A stretch of 64,000 nucleotides of DNA from JANXSF01 sp043745195 (GTDB lineage Bacteria > Acidobacteriota > Terriglobia > Bryobacterales > Bryobacteraceae): contig JAYTTF010000125.1 of NCBI GenBank assembly GCA_043745195.1, forward strand, positions 1-64,000. The letters are read 5' to 3'. Positions within the stretch are counted from its first letter, which is position 1. The number at the start of each line of letters is the position of its first letter. A program made the translations under genes and the position numbers. Below the pieces are notes generated by a model. The model was not told the origin of the DNA and made no database searches. It saw only the letters and a list, made by a program, of their open reading frames with translations. Below are positions 8,291-17,580 of this stretch, piece by piece.

Positions 8291-9802
8291 GTGACTAGCA
8301 AAATCTTTTTAAAGCTGATTGCCTTTCTATTAGGCGTTTTGGTGTTGGCATTGATTGCAGTCGACCAGATGGCTTCGCGAGTGACTGATTCTTCCTATCT
8401 GGAGTTTTTGAGAGTGGGCCTGGCAGAAAAGGGGAAGGTGTTGGCTGGCACTCATCAAGTTGATGCGTTGTTGAAGGATGGCGAGGGTTTTCGTAAACTC
8501 GCCGATGCAGCAGGTGTGAGGCTGACGATTGTTGATTATACCGGCGGAGTGCTTGCTGATTCTACCGGCAAACCGGCGATGATGGAAAACCATCTGAATC
8601 GGCCTGAAGTGGCGGAAGCATTGGCTGGCAAGGAGAGCTTCCACATCCACAAAAGTCAGACACTTGGCGCTGATTTCCTTTACTACGCATTGCCCTATGG
8701 GAAAAATGTACTGCGCTTGGGTGTTCCTATTTCCAAAGTACAGTCGGAAGTGAATCATATTCGGCTGCAATTACTGTTCTCGACTGCTCTTGCTTTTATC
8801 CCTGCCTTTCTGTTGGCTGCGTTTTTTGCAAAGAACGTTTCAGGCAGGTTGGGTGCGATTATTGAATATGCCGACCAACTGGCTAAAGGGAACTTTCAAG
8901 CAAAGTTGGTGGGAACAGGAAGTGACGAACTTGGTGTGCTATCGAACCGGTTGATTGAGACAGGTGGGAAGTTGCAGGGAATGGTTCACGAGTTGGAACG
9001 TGAGCATTCGGAACTAGAGAAATTGGAACGGGTGCGAAAGGACTTTGTGATTAACGTTTCTCATGAGCTGCGAACCCCATTGGCTTCGATTCAGGGGTAT
9101 GCAGAAACTTTGCTCGATGGAGCGCTAGAGGATCCGGCGCACAATACTCGATTTGTGGAGATCATTCGTCAAAACGCCTACAGATTGGCGAATTTAACGG
9201 CGGACCTGGTAACGCTATCCCGGATAGAACTAGGTCAAAGAAAGCTTCATCTCGCCCCAGCCAGTGCCAAGCGGATGCTGGAAGACGCGGTTGATTCCAT
9301 GCGTCCAATTGCTTCGAAAAAACAGATCGAATTGACATTAATTGCTTGTTCTGAAGAACTTGAGGCGTTTTGTGATTCTGAAGCAGTGATTCAAGTTCTG
9401 ACGAATTTGCTGGACAACGCTTTGAAATATACCCCGGAAGGCGGAACGGTTAGCGTTGGTTTGAGGGAAAGACCGGATTTCTTGGAAATTTACGTTAGCG
9501 ATAGCGGAATTGGGATTCCTGAAGAGGAACTGCCTCGTTTGTTTGAAAGATTTTATAGGGTGGACAAGGCAAGAAGCAGGCAAATGGGAGGGACTGGACT
9601 CGGGCTTGCTATTGCAAAGCACTTGATAAAAGCGCAAGGCGGAGATGTAACAGTGAAGAGCGAAGCCGGAAAGGGTTCAGAATTTGCATTCTTGATACCA
9701 AAGGAAGAGGTGATGGCTAGTACAGGTCGACTCTTAAATTCACAAGATAAGGCTCTGCCAAAGAAATACGTAAGTGAATCACCTCAATACTTTGAACTTT
9801 AG
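8291..9802 (+). CDS. Membrane sensor histidine kinase, PhoR-like
   Basis: 503 residues, GTG start. Layout: TM helix 1 at about 6-25, an extracytoplasmic sensor of about 130 residues, TM helix 2 at about 161-180, HAMP at about 182-235, HisKA with phospho-acceptor H258 in NVSHELRTPLASIQGYAE, then HATPase_c with N box NLLDNALKYTPEGG, G1 DSGIGIP and G2 GGTGLGLAIAKHL. All catalytic boxes are intact. The arrangement resembles PhoR, a phosphate-limitation sensor, but the signal is not readable from sequence. A PEP-CTERM gene separates it from a PhoB-type regulator at 10978, its likely partner. It lies six bases after DUF362. Confidence 0.93.
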   Translation: MTSKIFLKLIAFLLGVLVLALIAVDQMASRVTDSSYLEFLRVGLAEKGKVLAGTHQVDALLKDGEGFRKLADAAGVRLTIVDYTGGVLADSTGKPAMMENHLNRPEVAEALAGKESFHIHKSQTLGADFLYYALPYGKNVLRLGVPISKVQSEVNHIRLQLLFSTALAFIPAFLLAAFFAKNVSGRLGAIIEYADQLAKGNFQAKLVGTGSDELGVLSNRLIETGGKLQGMVHELEREHSELEKLERVRKDFVINVSHELRTPLASIQGYAETLLDGALEDPAHNTRFVEIIRQNAYRLANLTADLVTLSRIELGQRKLHLAPASAKRMLEDAVDSMRPIASKKQIELTLIACSEELEAFCDSEAVIQVLTNLLDNALKYTPEGGTVSVGLRERPDFLEIYVSDSGIGIPEEELPRLFERFYRVDKARSRQMGGTGLGLAIAKHLIKAQGGDVTVKSEAGKGSEFAFLIPKEEVMASTGRLLNSQDKALPKKYVSESPQYFEL

Positions 9803-9898
9803 TCTTGCAATTCTCCTTTGTATTTGGTTAAATATAGAAGTACCCTTGCCGTGATCGAATTCCAAAACTAGGTTCGACACAGGATTACGGGATGAAGT

Positions 9899-9904
9899 TA
9901 TAAT
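9899..9904 (+). promoter_or_regulatory. Possible -10 element for the PEP-CTERM gene
   Basis: An exact TATAAT at 9899-9904, 28 bases before the ATG at 9927, with GGAGGAG at 9910-9916 as ribosome binding site. The best -35 (TTCGAC at 9873-9878) is 20 bases away, longer than usual, so the promoter is weakly supported. It would give the PEP-CTERM gene expression separate from the kinase. Confidence 0.3.
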
Positions 9905-9926
9905 ATTTCGGAGGAGTCAAAGCTCT

Positions 9927-10781
9927 ATGTTAATTAAGTCCTGCATACCCTTAACGTTGGTCGCGTTTTCGGGATTTTTGGCGCAAGCCGCAATCGTAAC
10001 CATTGACAATTTTAATACCGGTGCAGTGTACCTCAAAGGTGCTGCCAATGGCCAGCCAACTCCTTTCACATCTTGCTGGTACCAAAATGTATCCTCGAAC
10101 AACAGTGCTTGCAGCTCGCAAAATTTTGGCGGAGCTGCAGTAAATATGCCTGCTGGGAACGACGCGATGAGTGGCAAGGATACAATTCTCAACGCTCGAT
10201 ACACGCAATTAACAACTACTCAATATAATCCCAGCTCATCCAATTCCGCGAAATTGAATATTAACGGAGACATCGCTGGAGCTTTCAATTTGTCTACTGA
10301 TGCGCAGACCACAGCAAACGCATTTTTGAAATGGGACGGCGGAGTATTGAATACAGCTACTGTAGGCTTCGGACTTGGTGCTGATTTAGTCACCGCAAGC
10401 AGCAACGATGCTTTCCTGCTGAAGTACCAAACCGACAATGCCGGCCTGTTTCCACCCACAACCACAATTCTTATTTCGGTTTACACAAGTGCGACGAATT
10501 TTTCAACCTACTCTTTCGTTGTTCCTGCAACGGGTTTCCAAAGCGGATTCAAGGACTTCTACGCAACATTCAGCAACTTCGTAGCTGCCGGATCTGGTGG
10601 TGGAGTGAACTGGAATTTAGTGAACGCTATTACCATGAACATTAACGCCCCTCCTGGAAGCGCATCTGGTTTAGATTTTGTGCTTGACTCCTTTCAAGCG
10701 GTATCTGTTCCAGAGCCGAGCACCTACCTTTTCGTCGCAGTTGGCTTAGTAGGGCTATGTGGATTGCGCCGAAAGCAATAG
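9927..10781 (+). CDS. PEP-CTERM sorting domain protein
   Basis: 284 residues with a strong GGAGGAG ribosome binding site. N-terminal signal peptide (MLIKSCIPLTLVAFSGFLAQA), a secreted body rich in Asn, Thr, Ser and Ala with no recognised enzyme motif, and a classical C-terminal PEP-CTERM tail: VPEPSTYLF, a hydrophobic stretch, then basic RRKQ. Such tails are cut by exosortase, and the proteins are usually secreted with extracellular polysaccharide. No exosortase gene is in this window. The gene lies between a PhoR-like kinase and a PhoB-like regulator and is followed by a strong terminator, so it probably forms its own unit. The family of the body is unknown. Confidence 0.9.
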   Translation: MLIKSCIPLTLVAFSGFLAQAAIVTIDNFNTGAVYLKGAANGQPTPFTSCWYQNVSSNNSACSSQNFGGAAVNMPAGNDAMSGKDTILNARYTQLTTTQYNPSSSNSAKLNINGDIAGAFNLSTDAQTTANAFLKWDGGVLNTATVGFGLGADLVTASSNDAFLLKYQTDNAGLFPPTTTILISVYTSATNFSTYSFVVPATGFQSGFKDFYATFSNFVAAGSGGGVNWNLVNAITMNINAPPGSASGLDFVLDSFQAVSVPEPSTYLFVAVGLVGLCGLRRKQ

Positions 10782-10835
10782 TCGTTTCGTAATCAATCTA
10801 TTTCTTGACCTTCAGTATTTCGAGTAACACTGTTC

Positions 10836-10873
10836 AGCGGCCACTCTTTGCAGGCGTGGCCGCTTTTTCTTTT
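10836..10873 (+). terminator. Rho-independent terminator after the PEP-CTERM gene
   Basis: A perfect 9-bp stem, AGCGGCCAC (10836-10844) with GTGGCCGCT (10856-10864), an 11-base loop, and a T-rich tail TTTTTCTTTT. It sits 55 bases after the PEP-CTERM stop and separates it from the downstream response regulator. Confidence 0.88.
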
Positions 10874-10927
10874 CGAAGTTAGTTTGACTCCCGCCCGAAA
10901 AAATCTTCTGTTACAATTTTAATCAAG

Positions 10928-10945
10928 CTGTCATCTGATTGTTAC
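10928..10945 (+). promoter_or_regulatory. Candidate PHO box upstream of the PhoB-like gene
   Basis: CTGTCAT (10928-10934), four bases, then TTGTTAC (10939-10945). The first half matches the PhoB 7-mer consensus exactly and the second matches four of seven, with the correct 4-base spacing. TATTAG at 10962-10967 could be the -10. This fits autoregulation of a phoB-type gene starting at 10978, but the second half is weak. Confidence 0.45.
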
Positions 10946-10977
10946 CTTTGGCTTGCTACTGTATTAGGTAATCCAAC

Positions 10978-11709
10978 ATGAAAAAGATTGTATTGATTGA
11001 AGACGACTCGGACTTGTTTGCGCTTCTCAAGTATAACCTTGAAAAAGATGGCTATGCATTCGCTGGATCGCAAACGGGTAAAGGGGCTTTAGAGCTGTTC
11101 CGCCGCGAGAAGCCAGATCTAATCATCCTCGACATAATGCTTCCTGATAGCGATGGTCTGGACATCTGCAAAGGTATTCGTGCCAATGGAGAGATTGCTC
11201 ATGTTCCCGTTATTTTTCTGACTGCGCGAGCATCAGAAACAGATCGAATTGTGGGTTTAGAGCTTGGCGCAAATGATTATATAGTAAAACCTTTTTTTGT
11301 CCGTGAATTTCTTGCCCGAGTTAAGATTCAGTTCCGTGATAAGAAATCGCAGCAAAAAACGTTGAAATCGGGCGGGCTAGAACTCCACCGTTCCAGTTGC
11401 CGGGTGATTTTGGATTCAAAGGAACTGCAACTCACGGCAACGGAATTCAAGTTGTTGGAATTCTTGATGATTCGGCCGGGGATTGTTTTCAGTAGGGAAC
11501 AACTATTGGATGGAGTTTGGGGCCACGATCGGGCCGTGACGGATCGTACGGTTGACGTTTACATTCTGCGTTTACGTCAAAAAGTTGAAGTGGATCCAGC
11601 TAACCCGACCTATATACGGTCTGTTCGAGGCTTCGGCTACAGCTTCCACCACCCCGAAGTGGTCCCCATGTCAAACACGCCTTCTGCTGATGTTGTGGCC
11701 GCTCCCTAA
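10978..11709 (+). CDS. OmpR/PhoB-family response regulator
   Basis: 243 residues. Receiver domain with the acidic pair E8/D9/D10, phospho-acceptor D52 (LIILDIMLP), the T/S switch (FLTARAS) and the conserved Lys (DYIVKPF). C-terminal winged helix with LTATEFKLLEFLMIRPG, a recognition region containing VTDRTVDVYILRLR, and the usual ending YIRSVRGFGYSF. Probably activated by the kinase at 8291. A candidate PHO box upstream suggests phosphate control; I leave the symbol blank because the regulon cannot be shown. The last 20 residues are a flexible tail beyond the wing. metH follows with only about 30 bases between and may be read through. Confidence 0.93.
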   Translation: MKKIVLIEDDSDLFALLKYNLEKDGYAFAGSQTGKGALELFRREKPDLIILDIMLPDSDGLDICKGIRANGEIAHVPVIFLTARASETDRIVGLELGANDYIVKPFFVREFLARVKIQFRDKKSQQKTLKSGGLELHRSSCRVILDSKELQLTATEFKLLEFLMIRPGIVFSREQLLDGVWGHDRAVTDRTVDVYILRLRQKVEVDPANPTYIRSVRGFGYSFHHPEVVPMSNTPSADVVAAP

Positions 11710-11740
11710 TTTGGTCTGCATGCGATAATTGAAGTACCGC

Positions 11741-14700
11741 ATGAACGACCGTAAAGTCCGTTACGAGGCTCTTCAAGAAGCCCTAAATCAACGAATTCTA
11801 GTGTTAGACGGCGCGATGGGGACGATGATCCACCAACGCAACCTTACGCCTGCTGATTTCGGTGGACCGAAGCAAGATAACTGCCCCGAACAGCTTGTCC
11901 GCACCCGTCCTGACGTGATTGAAGACATTCATCGGGCATACTACGCCGCCGGGTCCGATATTGTGGAGACGAACTCCTTTGGATCAACCCCAATTGTTTT
12001 GGAAGACTTTGGCCTTGGACACGATGCCTATCTACTCAGCAAAATGTCAGCGGAGTTGGCGAGGAAAGTTGCTGCAGAATTTGATGTTCCTGGGCGGCTT
12101 CGATTCGTTGCAGGCTCTATGGGACCGACGACCAAATCGATTACAGTGACTGGAGGCATTACATTCTCTGAACTGGTTGAGAATTTTTATGTGCAGGCTA
12201 AGGGGCTGATTGATGGTGGCGCAGACGTCCTGCTAATTGAAACGTCGATTGATACGCGAACTATCAAGTCTGCATTAGTTGCTATTGAGCGCCTTGGAGC
12301 AGAGTACGGCCATAGGATCCCAGTGATGGTTTCCGGTTCGATTGAATTGAATGGAACTATGTTGGCTGGTCAAGCGGCTGACGCATTCACTACTTCGTTG
12401 ATGCATGCTGAGTTGTTCTCCATTGGATTGAATTGCGCAACCGGCCCGGAACATATGACGGACCACATGCGCACCATTCATGAAATGGCCTCTTCGCGTG
12501 TTTCGTGTTACCCAAACGCCGGTTTACCAATGGAAGATGGAACTTTTCCTGAATCTCCAGATTCGCTGGCGGCTCAGTTGGAAAAATTTGTAGATCATGG
12601 CTGGATCAACATTTTGGGTGGTTGCTGTGGCACAACTCCAGCCCATATTACGGCCATGGCGAAGATGGTGGCAGGCAAGAAGCCACGCGTTGCGCCAGGG
12701 ACTTTGGGACGCAGCTTTTATTCGGGGATCGAATTGGTTGAGGCTGACGATTCCAACCGCCCGCTAATAGTTGGGGAGCGAACTAACGTTATTGGTTCTC
12801 GTTTATTCAAGAACATGATGAACGAGGAAAAGTGGGAGGAAGCCACAGATATTGCGCGGCGGCAGGTGCGCAACGGGGCCCACGTGATTGATGTGTGTTT
12901 GCAATCGAGTGATCGCGATGAAATTGCCGACATTCCTTTCTTCTACGATCTTCTAATTAAGAAGATTAAAGCGCCGATCATGATCGACACGACGGATCCG
13001 AAAGCTGTGGAACTTTCGCTGACCTATTGCCAGGGTAAGAGTATTATCAATTCGATCAACCTGGAAGATGGCGAGGAAAAGTTTGAGATCATGTGCCCCA
13101 TTGCCAAACGCTATGGTGCAGCAGTGGTAGTTGGCACGATTGACGAGGACCCTATTCAGGCGCAGGCGTTTACTCGTGAACGGAAATTGGAAGTGGCACA
13201 ACGTTCGGTGAAGCTTCTTACGGAAAAATATGGCATTCCGGTGGAAGATATCATCATCGATCCACTGGTATTCCCATGCGCTACCGGCGATGAGAATTAC
13301 ATTGGCGGATCGGTGGAGACAATTGAAGCGCTCCGCATAATCAAGAAAGCAATTCCAGGGGTTAAGACTGTTTTAGGTGTATCGAACATCAGTTTCGGGT
13401 TGCCTGCAAACGCTCGCGAAATCGTCAACTCGGTTTTCCTTTATTACACCACCAAGGCCGGGTTAGATCTGGCGATTGTGAATGCGGAAAAGCTGGAACG
13501 GTTTGCTTCCATACCGGAACACGAGCGCCGGTTGGCAGAACATTTGCTGTTCAACACTCCGCCGACGGAAGTTCCAGACGATCATCCGCATGTCGATTCC
13601 TTGCGTAATGTTCCAGCCGACTGGCGCGAGCAATTGCCGAATCAGCGAGTGGCGGTGAACCAGTTCAACATTTCAGCTATCACGGATCATTTCCGTGGGG
13701 CTGCTCCAAAAGACAAAAAAGCATCGGCCGCGTTGCCACTGGATGAACGACTTGCAAACTACGTAATTGAAGGGAGCAAGGAAGGGCTGATTGACGATTT
13801 GAATTTGAAATTAGCCGAGGGAGTATCGCCACTTGATGTTGTGAATGGTCCATTGATGAAGGGCATGAACGAAGTTGGCCGCTTATTCAACAACAACGAA
13901 TTGATTGTTGCCGAAGTGCTGCAATCGGCAGAAGCGATGAAGGCCTCCGTGCGGCATCTGGAAAAGTTCATGACCAAGGCCGACACCGCTGCACGCGGCA
14001 AAGTGTTGCTTGCAACAGTGAAAGGCGATGTCCATGATATTGGGAAGAATCTGGTGGAAATTATTCTTTCCAACAATGGTTATGAAGTGGTGAACCTGGG
14101 GATTAAGGTTTTGCCGGAGCAACTGATTGATGCTTACCGTCTGCATAAGCCCGATGCCATTGGACTTTCCGGGCTTCTTGTGAAGAGCACCCAACAGATG
14201 GTGATCACTGCGGGGGATTTCCGGGATGTCGGAATTAAAGTGCCGTTACTGGTTGGTGGCGCGGCGCTATCAGAAAAGTTCACGTTGACGAAAATCGCGC
14301 CGGAATACAAGTCACCGGTTTTTTATTCGAAAGATGCTATGACTGGGTTGCGGTTGATGAACCTGATCATGGACCCAGAGACGCGCGAGGCAACGCTCAG
14401 CCAGCACACTTACTCGCCCAGTGCGGAAGTTCCGGTTGCAGCTCCAGCAGCGGTAATCAATACTTCCACCAATCGCAGTTCCAAAGTACGGCTGGATGTT
14501 CCAGTTCCGTCTGCACCATCGCTAGAAAGAAAAGTGCGTCAAGTACCACAGCTTTCGGAGATTTGGAGCTACATCAATCCGTTCATGCTCTATGGCCGTC
14601 ATATGGGGTTTAAGGGAAATTTCGAGAAGCTGCTGGCGGATCGGGATGAAAAGGCGCTCTCCTTATTCCACAATATAGAAGCCGTGAAGGAAGAAGCAGC

Positions 14701-15328
14701 CAAGTTTATGAAGGCCCGGGCTGTTTGGCAATTCTTCGAGGCAGAGCGGAATGAAAACGCAATCCACTTGTTTGAGGCAGGGGCTGCCACACCGGTTCAT
14801 ACGTTCCGGTTTGGTCGTCAACCGATGGAAGATGGTCTTTGCTTGAGTGACTATGTACTTCCTTCTGCGGATGGAGATCGCCGAGATCAAATTTGCCTTT
14901 TTGTTGTGACGGCGGGTGAAGGCGTGCGGGAACATTCAGAAAAGGCTAAACAGGACGGTGAGTATTTCCGTGCACACGCATTGCAAGCTTTGGCGATAGA
15001 AACAGCAGAGGGGTGCGCGGAGTGGCTGCACAGGCGGATCCGAGAGGATTGGGGATATCCTGATGCTCCAACATTATCCATGCAGGAGCGGTTCACGTCA
15101 CGGTATCATGGCAAACGCTATAGCTTTGGATACCCCGCGTGCCCGAATCTTGATGATCAGCAGGGAATATGGAAGCTGCTGAGGCCTGAGGAAATCGGCG
15201 TGAACCTAACAGAAGGTATGATGATGGAGCCGGAGGCGAGCGTGAGTGCGTTGGTGTTCCATCACCCTGATTGTGCCTACTTTACAGCAAGCGAAGCAAC
15301 GGAACCAACGCTAGTCGAAACGAACTAA
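11741..15328 (+). CDS. metH: Cobalamin-dependent methionine synthase
   Basis: 1195 residues from ATG 11741; a TTG at 11729 would add four residues. MetH moves a methyl group from methyltetrahydrofolate through cobalamin to homocysteine. All four modules are present in order: homocysteine-binding barrel (LDGAMGTMIHQRNL; zinc cysteines in GGCCGTTP near 300), pterin-binding barrel (LIVGERTNVIGSRLF, near 345-610), cobalamin module with helical cap and B12 ligand motif DVHDIGKNLVE (about 740-870), and the C-terminal S-adenosylmethionine activation domain (KRYSFGYPACPNL). Full length compared with about 1220 for E. coli. Only about 30 bases precede the start, too few for a cobalamin riboswitch. The 3' end overlaps the convergent amidohydrolase by 18 bases. 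Confidence 0.96.
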   Translation: MNDRKVRYEALQEALNQRILVLDGAMGTMIHQRNLTPADFGGPKQDNCPEQLVRTRPDVIEDIHRAYYAAGSDIVETNSFGSTPIVLEDFGLGHDAYLLSKMSAELARKVAAEFDVPGRLRFVAGSMGPTTKSITVTGGITFSELVENFYVQAKGLIDGGADVLLIETSIDTRTIKSALVAIERLGAEYGHRIPVMVSGSIELNGTMLAGQAADAFTTSLMHAELFSIGLNCATGPEHMTDHMRTIHEMASSRVSCYPNAGLPMEDGTFPESPDSLAAQLEKFVDHGWINILGGCCGTTPAHITAMAKMVAGKKPRVAPGTLGRSFYSGIELVEADDSNRPLIVGERTNVIGSRLFKNMMNEEKWEEATDIARRQVRNGAHVIDVCLQSSDRDEIADIPFFYDLLIKKIKAPIMIDTTDPKAVELSLTYCQGKSIINSINLEDGEEKFEIMCPIAKRYGAAVVVGTIDEDPIQAQAFTRERKLEVAQRSVKLLTEKYGIPVEDIIIDPLVFPCATGDENYIGGSVETIEALRIIKKAIPGVKTVLGVSNISFGLPANAREIVNSVFLYYTTKAGLDLAIVNAEKLERFASIPEHERRLAEHLLFNTPPTEVPDDHPHVDSLRNVPADWREQLPNQRVAVNQFNISAITDHFRGAAPKDKKASAALPLDERLANYVIEGSKEGLIDDLNLKLAEGVSPLDVVNGPLMKGMNEVGRLFNNNELIVAEVLQSAEAMKASVRHLEKFMTKADTAARGKVLLATVKGDVHDIGKNLVEIILSNNGYEVVNLGIKVLPEQLIDAYRLHKPDAIGLSGLLVKSTQQMVITAGDFRDVGIKVPLLVGGAALSEKFTLTKIAPEYKSPVFYSKDAMTGLRLMNLIMDPETREATLSQHTYSPSAEVPVAAPAAVINTSTNRSSKVRLDVPVPSAPSLERKVRQVPQLSEIWSYINPFMLYGRHMGFKGNFEKLLADRDEKALSLFHNIEAVKEEAAKFMKARAVWQFFEAERNENAIHLFEAGAATPVHTFRFGRQPMEDGLCLSDYVLPSADGDRRDQICLFVVTAGEGVREHSEKAKQDGEYFRAHALQALAIETAEGCAEWLHRRIREDWGYPDAPTLSMQERFTSRYHGKRYSFGYPACPNLDDQQGIWKLLRPEEIGVNLTEGMMMEPEASVSALVFHHPDCAYFTASEATEPTLVETN

Positions 15329-16207
15329 ATTACCGCCGAAGATGTTTTGGGCATCTTCGGTGTTGATTCCAATTTCACGCAATGCGGCTGTTTGCTGATC
15401 GAAGATTGCGCGGTGCCATCCACGCGGGAAGAAGGAAGAATCCGTTCCGAACAACAAGCGGTTTGGGCCGGCAATATCGAGGGCGCGGCGAAACACTTTT
15501 GTTAGATTCAAGTCCTCGAACTTCATCCAACTATTAGTGGATGAAGTATCCAAATAAACATTCGGGCATAAACTGACAAGCATCAGGGCTTCGCGAAAGT
15601 AACCAGCTCCGAAGTGGGGCACAATGAATTTCAATTCCGGATGGCGAAGTGCTGGCCCGTGCAAGTCGATGGGATTGGAAAAGCGCATGTCGAAAGGGGA
15701 GGGCAGTCCCAAACGTTTGCGAACTCCAATGCTGAGAACACCGCAGTGAGCGAAGATGGCTGCACCGGTTTGGCTGGCTGCCTTCAGATAGACGGCCTCC
15801 AGTATTGGATCGGAAAGGCTATAGCGGTGCATTGCGGGGAACAGGCAAATGGTGCGCAATCCTGAAGCAAACGCCTGGTCAATAGTTGCTGAAGCGTTAT
15901 CCGCTAGCGGGTTAAAAATAAAGCAGCCGCGGAATCGCGACGGGTGAGCCTTTACAGCAGCGGCCACAGAACGCTCATCGCCAGGAATGCTGGCAATTAG
16001 GGCAGCACGCTGAATGCCGTGACGTTTCATTTCATTGATCCATAATGCGGCGAGAGCTTCTGCGTCTTCTGGAGGCAATTGCCAGGACAACTCATCCGCG
16101 ACCTCTTGTGGGTCGCGGTTGGTTAGCAGTTTCAGAAAGCGATGAGAAAAGAAATGAACGTGAGCATCAAATAGATCCAGTTCACCCCAAGGAGATTGGA
16201 TCAGCAT
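15311..16207 (-). CDS. Amidohydrolase-family TIM-barrel metal hydrolase
   Basis: 298 residues. Resembles the amidohydrolase_2 family (gamma-resorcylate decarboxylase/ACMSD-like). Metal-binding H16 and H18 in FDAHVHFF, a mid-barrel histidine in IFAHCG, another in FIVPHFGAG, and the late Asp in LLFGTDSSFF. Members hydrolyse or decarboxylate small cyclic or aromatic acids; the substrate here is not deducible. It starts six bases after the upstream NarL-like regulator gene ends and is probably the last gene of a five-gene minus-strand operon with transketolase and a two-component pair. Its 3' end overlaps metH by 18 bases. Confidence 0.84.
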   Translation of the reverse strand: MLIQSPWGELDLFDAHVHFFSHRFLKLLTNRDPQEVADELSWQLPPEDAEALAALWINEMKRHGIQRAALIASIPGDERSVAAAVKAHPSRFRGCFIFNPLADNASATIDQAFASGLRTICLFPAMHRYSLSDPILEAVYLKAASQTGAAIFAHCGVLSIGVRKRLGLPSPFDMRFSNPIDLHGPALRHPELKFIVPHFGAGYFREALMLVSLCPNVYLDTSSTNSWMKFEDLNLTKVFRRALDIAGPNRLLFGTDSSFFPRGWHRAIFDQQTAALREIGINTEDAQNIFGGNLVRFD

Positions 16208-16213
16208 GATGAC

Positions 16214-16897
16214 TTAAGCTACGATTGCGAGTCCTTCAGCGGGAGGGAAGCGTGTGACTCCGGCAGCCAAGGCAAGTTGAGTGAGTCCAGCGACGTTGTT
16301 CACGTTGAGTTTCTTCATCATTGTCTTGCGATAGCTACGGACCGTTTGAAGACCAAGATCAAGAAGCACAGCGATCTCTTTGCTGGTTTTCCCTTCAGCA
16401 ACGAGCCGGAGCACTTGCAATTCTCTAGGAGACAATCCTTCCAGAACGCCTGGTAGTTGCTTAGTTTCTAAATCGCCACGTTGGATTCTGGTTAGCAGCC
16501 GATCGGAAACCTGTGGGCTAAGATACGATCCGCCCTTTGCAACGGTCCGCAAGGCTTCAAGCAGGTCGCTGTCTGAAGCGCGCTTCAGAACGAAGGCGCG
16601 GGCTCCGCCTCGAATGGCACCAACCACGGAGTGTTCATCGTCGAACATCGAGAGGACGATAATCTTCACGTCAGGGCAATGTCTTAAAATTTCAGTGGTT
16701 GCTTCAATGCCGTTGAGTCCTGGTAAGCCGATGTCCATTAGTACAATGTGCGGATTGGATTTCTTGCACATTTGAACAGCATCCATACCAGTTTCAGCCT
16801 CTCCAACAACTCTGAACTCGTCGGTAAATTTTAGGATAGCTTTTATACCATCCCTCATAATTTTGTGATCGTCCACCAGAAGAAGATCATATTGCAT
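16214..16897 (-). CDS. NarL/FixJ-family response regulator
   Basis: 227 residues from ATG 16897, which places the receiver domain at the usual distance (MQYDLLLVDDH). An in-frame TTG at 16933 has GGAG nine bases upstream and would add 12 residues while overlapping the kinase stop; that is a real alternative. Receiver: D10/D11 acidic pocket, HIVLMDIGLPGLNG with the phospho-acceptor Asp, conserved Lys in FVLKRASD. C-terminal LuxR-type HTH: LSPRELQVLRLVAEGKTSKEIA then LQTVRSYRKTMMKKL. The cognate kinase is directly upstream and overlapping or adjacent. It probably controls genes linked to the transketolase operon in which it sits. Confidence 0.93.
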   Translation of the reverse strand: MQYDLLLVDDHKIMRDGIKAILKFTDEFRVVGEAETGMDAVQMCKKSNPHIVLMDIGLPGLNGIEATTEILRHCPDVKIIVLSMFDDEHSVVGAIRGGARAFVLKRASDSDLLEALRTVAKGGSYLSPQVSDRLLTRIQRGDLETKQLPGVLEGLSPRELQVLRLVAEGKTSKEIAVLLDLGLQTVRSYRKTMMKKLNVNNVAGLTQLALAAGVTRFPPAEGLAIVA

Positions 16898-16926
16898 AAT
16901 ATTTTTCCCGGGTCCTATATCTGGAG

Positions 16927-17580
16927 TTAGCAAGTTCTAGTACTCCAAACTTTTATTATTGTACCCTTTCCTGGGGTAGTTTGTAGCACAAAAGTTCCAT
17001 CTGATTGTTCTGCGTGATTTTTCATTAATTCGATTCCCAATCCAGCGGAGGGTTGAGCCGAATCGAAACCCTTCCCGTTGTCGCGAATTTCTAAGACTTG
17101 CCCCTTTGCCGTGCTCTTCAAAAGCACTTCCACCTGGGTGGCATTAGAGTGCCTGAAGACATTATCCAGAGCCAGATCAGCGATACGATAAAAAGCATTG
17201 GCTAACGGCAATCTTAATTGTAGTCCGGGGTGAATGTTCAACCGAACTGTGGCTGTGAGAGACTGGCGGTACCTGCCGGCCAATCTATCCAGCGCATAGG
17301 CGATGCCAGTCCTTTCCACAATATTGGGATTCAGTTCGTAGCTAACTTCACGAACTTGAGACATGGCTTGCTCCAACATCTCTTGGATTTCCGTTGTCCG
17401 AGGACCTAGCTCTGGAATTGTTTCAATAAAATCCATTCGAAGTACGGCAAGTTGTAGGCCTACGGCGCTTAAAACCTGGCCAACCTGATCGTGCAAGATT
17501 CTGGCTATGCGGGCCGATTCCACTTCCCTGTGGTGAATATGCGAGATCAGGTTTTGAGTGGCAGTTGGTTGATCAACCAT
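16927..17580 (-). CDS. Soluble NarX/DegS-type sensor histidine kinase
   Basis: 217 residues. No membrane segment and no sensor domain beyond the first 20 residues. HisKA_3 dimerisation helix with phospho-acceptor H30 in ARILHDQVGQVLSAVG, then a HATPase_c with IRDNGKGFD and GLGIELMKNHAEQ. The start codon overlaps the stop of the transketolase C-terminal subunit (TAATG), so translation is coupled. As the kinase is short and cytosolic, its signal must be internal or come from a partner protein. It pairs with the NarL-like regulator downstream. A two-component pair inside a transketolase operon is unusual. Confidence 0.9.
   Translation of the reverse strand: MVDQPTATQNLISHIHHREVESARIARILHDQVGQVLSAVGLQLAVLRMDFIETIPELGPRTTEIQEMLEQAMSQVREVSYELNPNIVERTGIAYALDRLAGRYRQSLTATVRLNIHPGLQLRLPLANAFYRIADLALDNVFRHSNATQVEVLLKSTAKGQVLEIRDNGKGFDSAQPSAGLGIELMKNHAEQSDGTFVLQTTPGKGTIIKVWSTRTC

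Noticed and set aside
11710..11740. Possible cobalamin or SAM riboswitch before metH
   Set aside because: Only about 30 bases separate the regulator stop from the metH ATG, too short for either riboswitch, and no conserved core is visible.
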